The translations under genes and the position numbers were made by a program. Positions 62,337 through 64,000 of a stretch of DNA of 64,000 bases are shown here, piece by piece. A model generated the notes under the pieces. The model saw only the letters and a list, made by a program, of their open reading frames with translations. It was not told the DNA's origin and made no database searches. This stretch comes from Burkholderia stagnalis (GTDB lineage Bacteria > Pseudomonadota > Gammaproteobacteria > Burkholderiales > Burkholderiaceae), in assembly GCF_902830275.1 (NCBI RefSeq), contig NZ_CADESW010000008.1, forward strand, positions 203,166 to 267,165, read 5' to 3'. Positions within the stretch are counted from its first letter, which is position 1, and each line of letters starts with the position of its first letter.

Positions 62337-64000
62337 CGATTAAACCTCTTGATTATCTTGTCAACCGTCTTGCCAGATGCATTGAAGCAGATTGTTTTTT
62401 CATTTCCTTTCCCATTAAACACATTGATGTGAGCACCATGCCTTTCGTCGTGCTCAACACGAAACCCGCGATATTCATCAGGAGCGCGTCGTCCGTTAAA
62501 CGGCTGAGAGCCAAATTTTGCCGGGTTTGGAATAGCCCCCTTTGCTGTAATCTTAGTAAAGTCAAGGGCACTATTCATCGCTTGATTGTAGTCATTGTGC
62601 ACTTCATCGCACTGGCGATCATTCTTACCGGGACATGAAGGACACTTTCTCGCCAACCCTAGCGGATCAATCCAACCCGTTGGGTTTTCAGCGTACTGGT
62701 AGACGTTGATACCGCCGTCAAGACCAATCGGGTCTTTCGACACGAACCGTCCGCTACCCGGATCGTAGTACCGATACCGGTTGTAATGCAGCCCCGTCTC
62801 GTCATCATGGTACTGCCCCTGGAACCGGATCGGATTCCCCGCCTCATGGCGTTCCGGCTGCGCCTGCCAGACGGTTTTCTCCCCGCCCCACGCCTTGTAC
62901 CGCCCGAGCCACACCACCTTCCCCGACTCGTCCAGCAGTTCCTGCGGCGTCCCCAGATGATCGTTCTGGTAAAACAGCGTCGCGTGCCGCGTCTTCGCCG
63001 GCACCTGTACGAACCGGCCATCCGTCCCCGTCGCGATGAACGCCGCTTCCACCAGCGTCTCGTCCAGCCGCGCCAGCGGCACGAACGTGCCGGGCTCATG
63101 CAGGTAGAGCGACGCCCCTTGCCACTGATGCCGCTCGCTGAGCGTATGCATGCGCTGCGCCACCGGCAGCGCGTCCTCATCGTCCGGATCCTCGCGCACG
63201 ATCCGGACCGGGCGGTAGGCCAGCGGCTCGCGTTCGCCCGACTGAAGCGGCGGCAGGTGGAAGCGCTCCTCCATCAACAGCACGTCGCCGTCCCACGTGA
63301 ACACCGTCCGGTCAATGCTGCCGTCCGGCCGCCCGACCTCCTTCAGCGTGCGCCGCCCGAACGCGTCATAGGCGAAGCTCACCCGCAATTCCGGCCGCAC
63401 CGTGCCCGGGATCGACGTGGTGCCGTCCGGCGTCCGCTCGATCCGGTCGATCTCGTTCGCCGCCGGCGGTTTCGCGTAGCGATCGGCACGCTTGAGCCGG
63501 TTCGCCACATCGTATGCATACAGCCACGTCATGCCGCCCGGCTCGGTCTTGCGGATCAGGTTGCCGTGCGCATCGTGCTCGTAGCGCGTGCGGTTCAACT
63601 CCTTCAGCACATTGCCCACGCACTTCGGCAGCGCCTTCTCCCACGCATCCAGCCGGCCGGCTTCGTCCGCCATCCGCGTGCGCCGCGCGATCTGCTCGGG
63701 CGTCATCCGCTCGCCCGGGTGCGCGTCCTGCCACGCCCGATCCTGCGCGATGATCCGCTGGTGCCGCCGGCTTATCTCGTCGAGCGTTTCCTCGGTCGGG
63801 CGCGGCGTGATCTTCTCCGGATCGACCGGATTGCCCGCCGGATCGAACGCAAAGACTTCCTTCAGATCGGGCGTCACCGCCTTCAGCAACCGCCCCACCG
63901 GGTCGTACGTGTAATCGGTTGCCCCGCGCGCACGATCCTCGATGCGCGTCAGGCGTCCCGCCGCGTCGTACCGGTACTGCCGCGCGGCGAGCCAGTCCGT
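62333..64000 (-). CDS. Rhs-repeat protein with C-terminal toxin tip (runs off the right edge)
   Basis: The last 555 residues of a large Rhs/YD-repeat protein. YD repeats are seen (YRYDAAGRLTRIEDRARG, YEHDAHGNLIRKTEPGGM, VSFAYDAFGRRTLKEVG), then the conserved core end TGLHYNRYRYYDPGSGRFVS and the delimiter NPTGWIDPLGL, after which a unique toxin tip of about 110 residues follows (RKCPSCPGKNDRQCDE to KRFNR). The tip has two CxxC pairs and a charged YRGFRVEHDERHGAHINVF motif with several His, which could be a nuclease active site; that is a guess. Delivery by a T6SS VgrG is common for Burkholderia Rhs. The immunity gene overlaps its stop. Confidence 0.88.
   Translation of the reverse strand, partial: TDWLAARQYRYDAAGRLTRIEDRARGATDYTYDPVGRLLKAVTPDLKEVFAFDPAGNPVDPEKITPRPTEETLDEISRRHQRIIAQDRAWQDAHPGERMTPEQIARRTRMADEAGRLDAWEKALPKCVGNVLKELNRTRYEHDAHGNLIRKTEPGGMTWLYAYDVANRLKRADRYAKPPAANEIDRIERTPDGTTSIPGTVRPELRVSFAYDAFGRRTLKEVGRPDGSIDRTVFTWDGDVLLMEERFHLPPLQSGEREPLAYRPVRIVREDPDDEDALPVAQRMHTLSERHQWQGASLYLHEPGTFVPLARLDETLVEAAFIATGTDGRFVQVPAKTRHATLFYQNDHLGTPQELLDESGKVVWLGRYKAWGGEKTVWQAQPERHEAGNPIRFQGQYHDDETGLHYNRYRYYDPGSGRFVSKDPIGLDGGINVYQYAENPTGWIDPLGLARKCPSCPGKNDRQCDEVHNDYNQAMNSALDFTKITAKGAIPNPAKFGSQPFNGRRAPDEYRGFRVEHDERHGAHINVFNGKGNEKTICFNASGKTVDKIIKRFNR

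Overview
The window looks like a high-GC betaproteobacterial chromosome, most likely Burkholderia (cepacia complex-like). The reasons are strong G/C third-position bias, MetR/MetE, pirin and OsmC neighbours, a large alpha-2-macroglobulin with PbpC, a Burkholderia-style type VI secretion (T6SS) cluster and an Rhs locus. The species assignment is inference. I saw no rRNA, tRNA, CRISPR array or intact insertion sequence.

Region 1 (1-11.8 kb), metabolic and housekeeping genes: a chemoreceptor cut by the left edge, a YciI-like protein, a secreted protein, metR divergent from metE, a DinB-like protein overlapping a broken alpha/beta hydrolase, a secreted FrmB-type esterase, a divergent pair of unknown function (301-aa protein and HTH protein whose transcript may be leaderless), then a small HMA-like protein, an OsmC protein and a pirin.

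Region 2 (11.8-22.6 kb), cell envelope: a minus-strand pair of a giant alpha-2-macroglobulin (thioester CSEQ) and penicillin-binding protein 1C, preceded by a DUF3857/transglutaminase exported protein.

Region 3 (23.3-30.6 kb): a second glutamine synthetase, another OsmC protein, a 2-hydroxyacid dehydrogenase and a four-gene OsmU/Yeh-type osmoprotectant ABC transporter with overlapping ATGA junctions.

Region 4 (30.6-55.2 kb), a T6SS in two divergent arms. The minus arm holds vgrG, a DUF4123 adaptor, a VasX/BTH_I2691-like pore-forming effector with a membrane partner (probable immunity protein), a duplicated partial module (orphan effector C-terminus plus second partner), an ankyrin lipoprotein, PAAR, a 424-aa membrane protein and tssM, tssF, tssG, tssJ. 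The plus arm holds tssC, tssK, tssL and tssE. I find no tssA, tssB, tssH/clpV or hcp. The most interesting signal is the tandem effector/partner duplication: near-identical DNA except for one membrane segment of the effector and the membrane hairpin of its partner, as expected if these two segments set pore-toxin/immunity specificity.

Region 5 (55.3-60.1 kb): a small lytic transglycosylase, then a branched-chain-type periplasmic binding protein and a DadA-like oxidoreductase divergent from a MocR regulator, with repeated TTGTGTG boxes between them.

Region 6 (60.1-64 kb), AT-richer: an Rhs gene running off the right edge with its C-terminal toxin and immunity gene, followed by displaced Rhs tips, another immunity gene, a frameshifted immunity remnant and a decayed core fragment. 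This is a graveyard of Rhs toxin modules.
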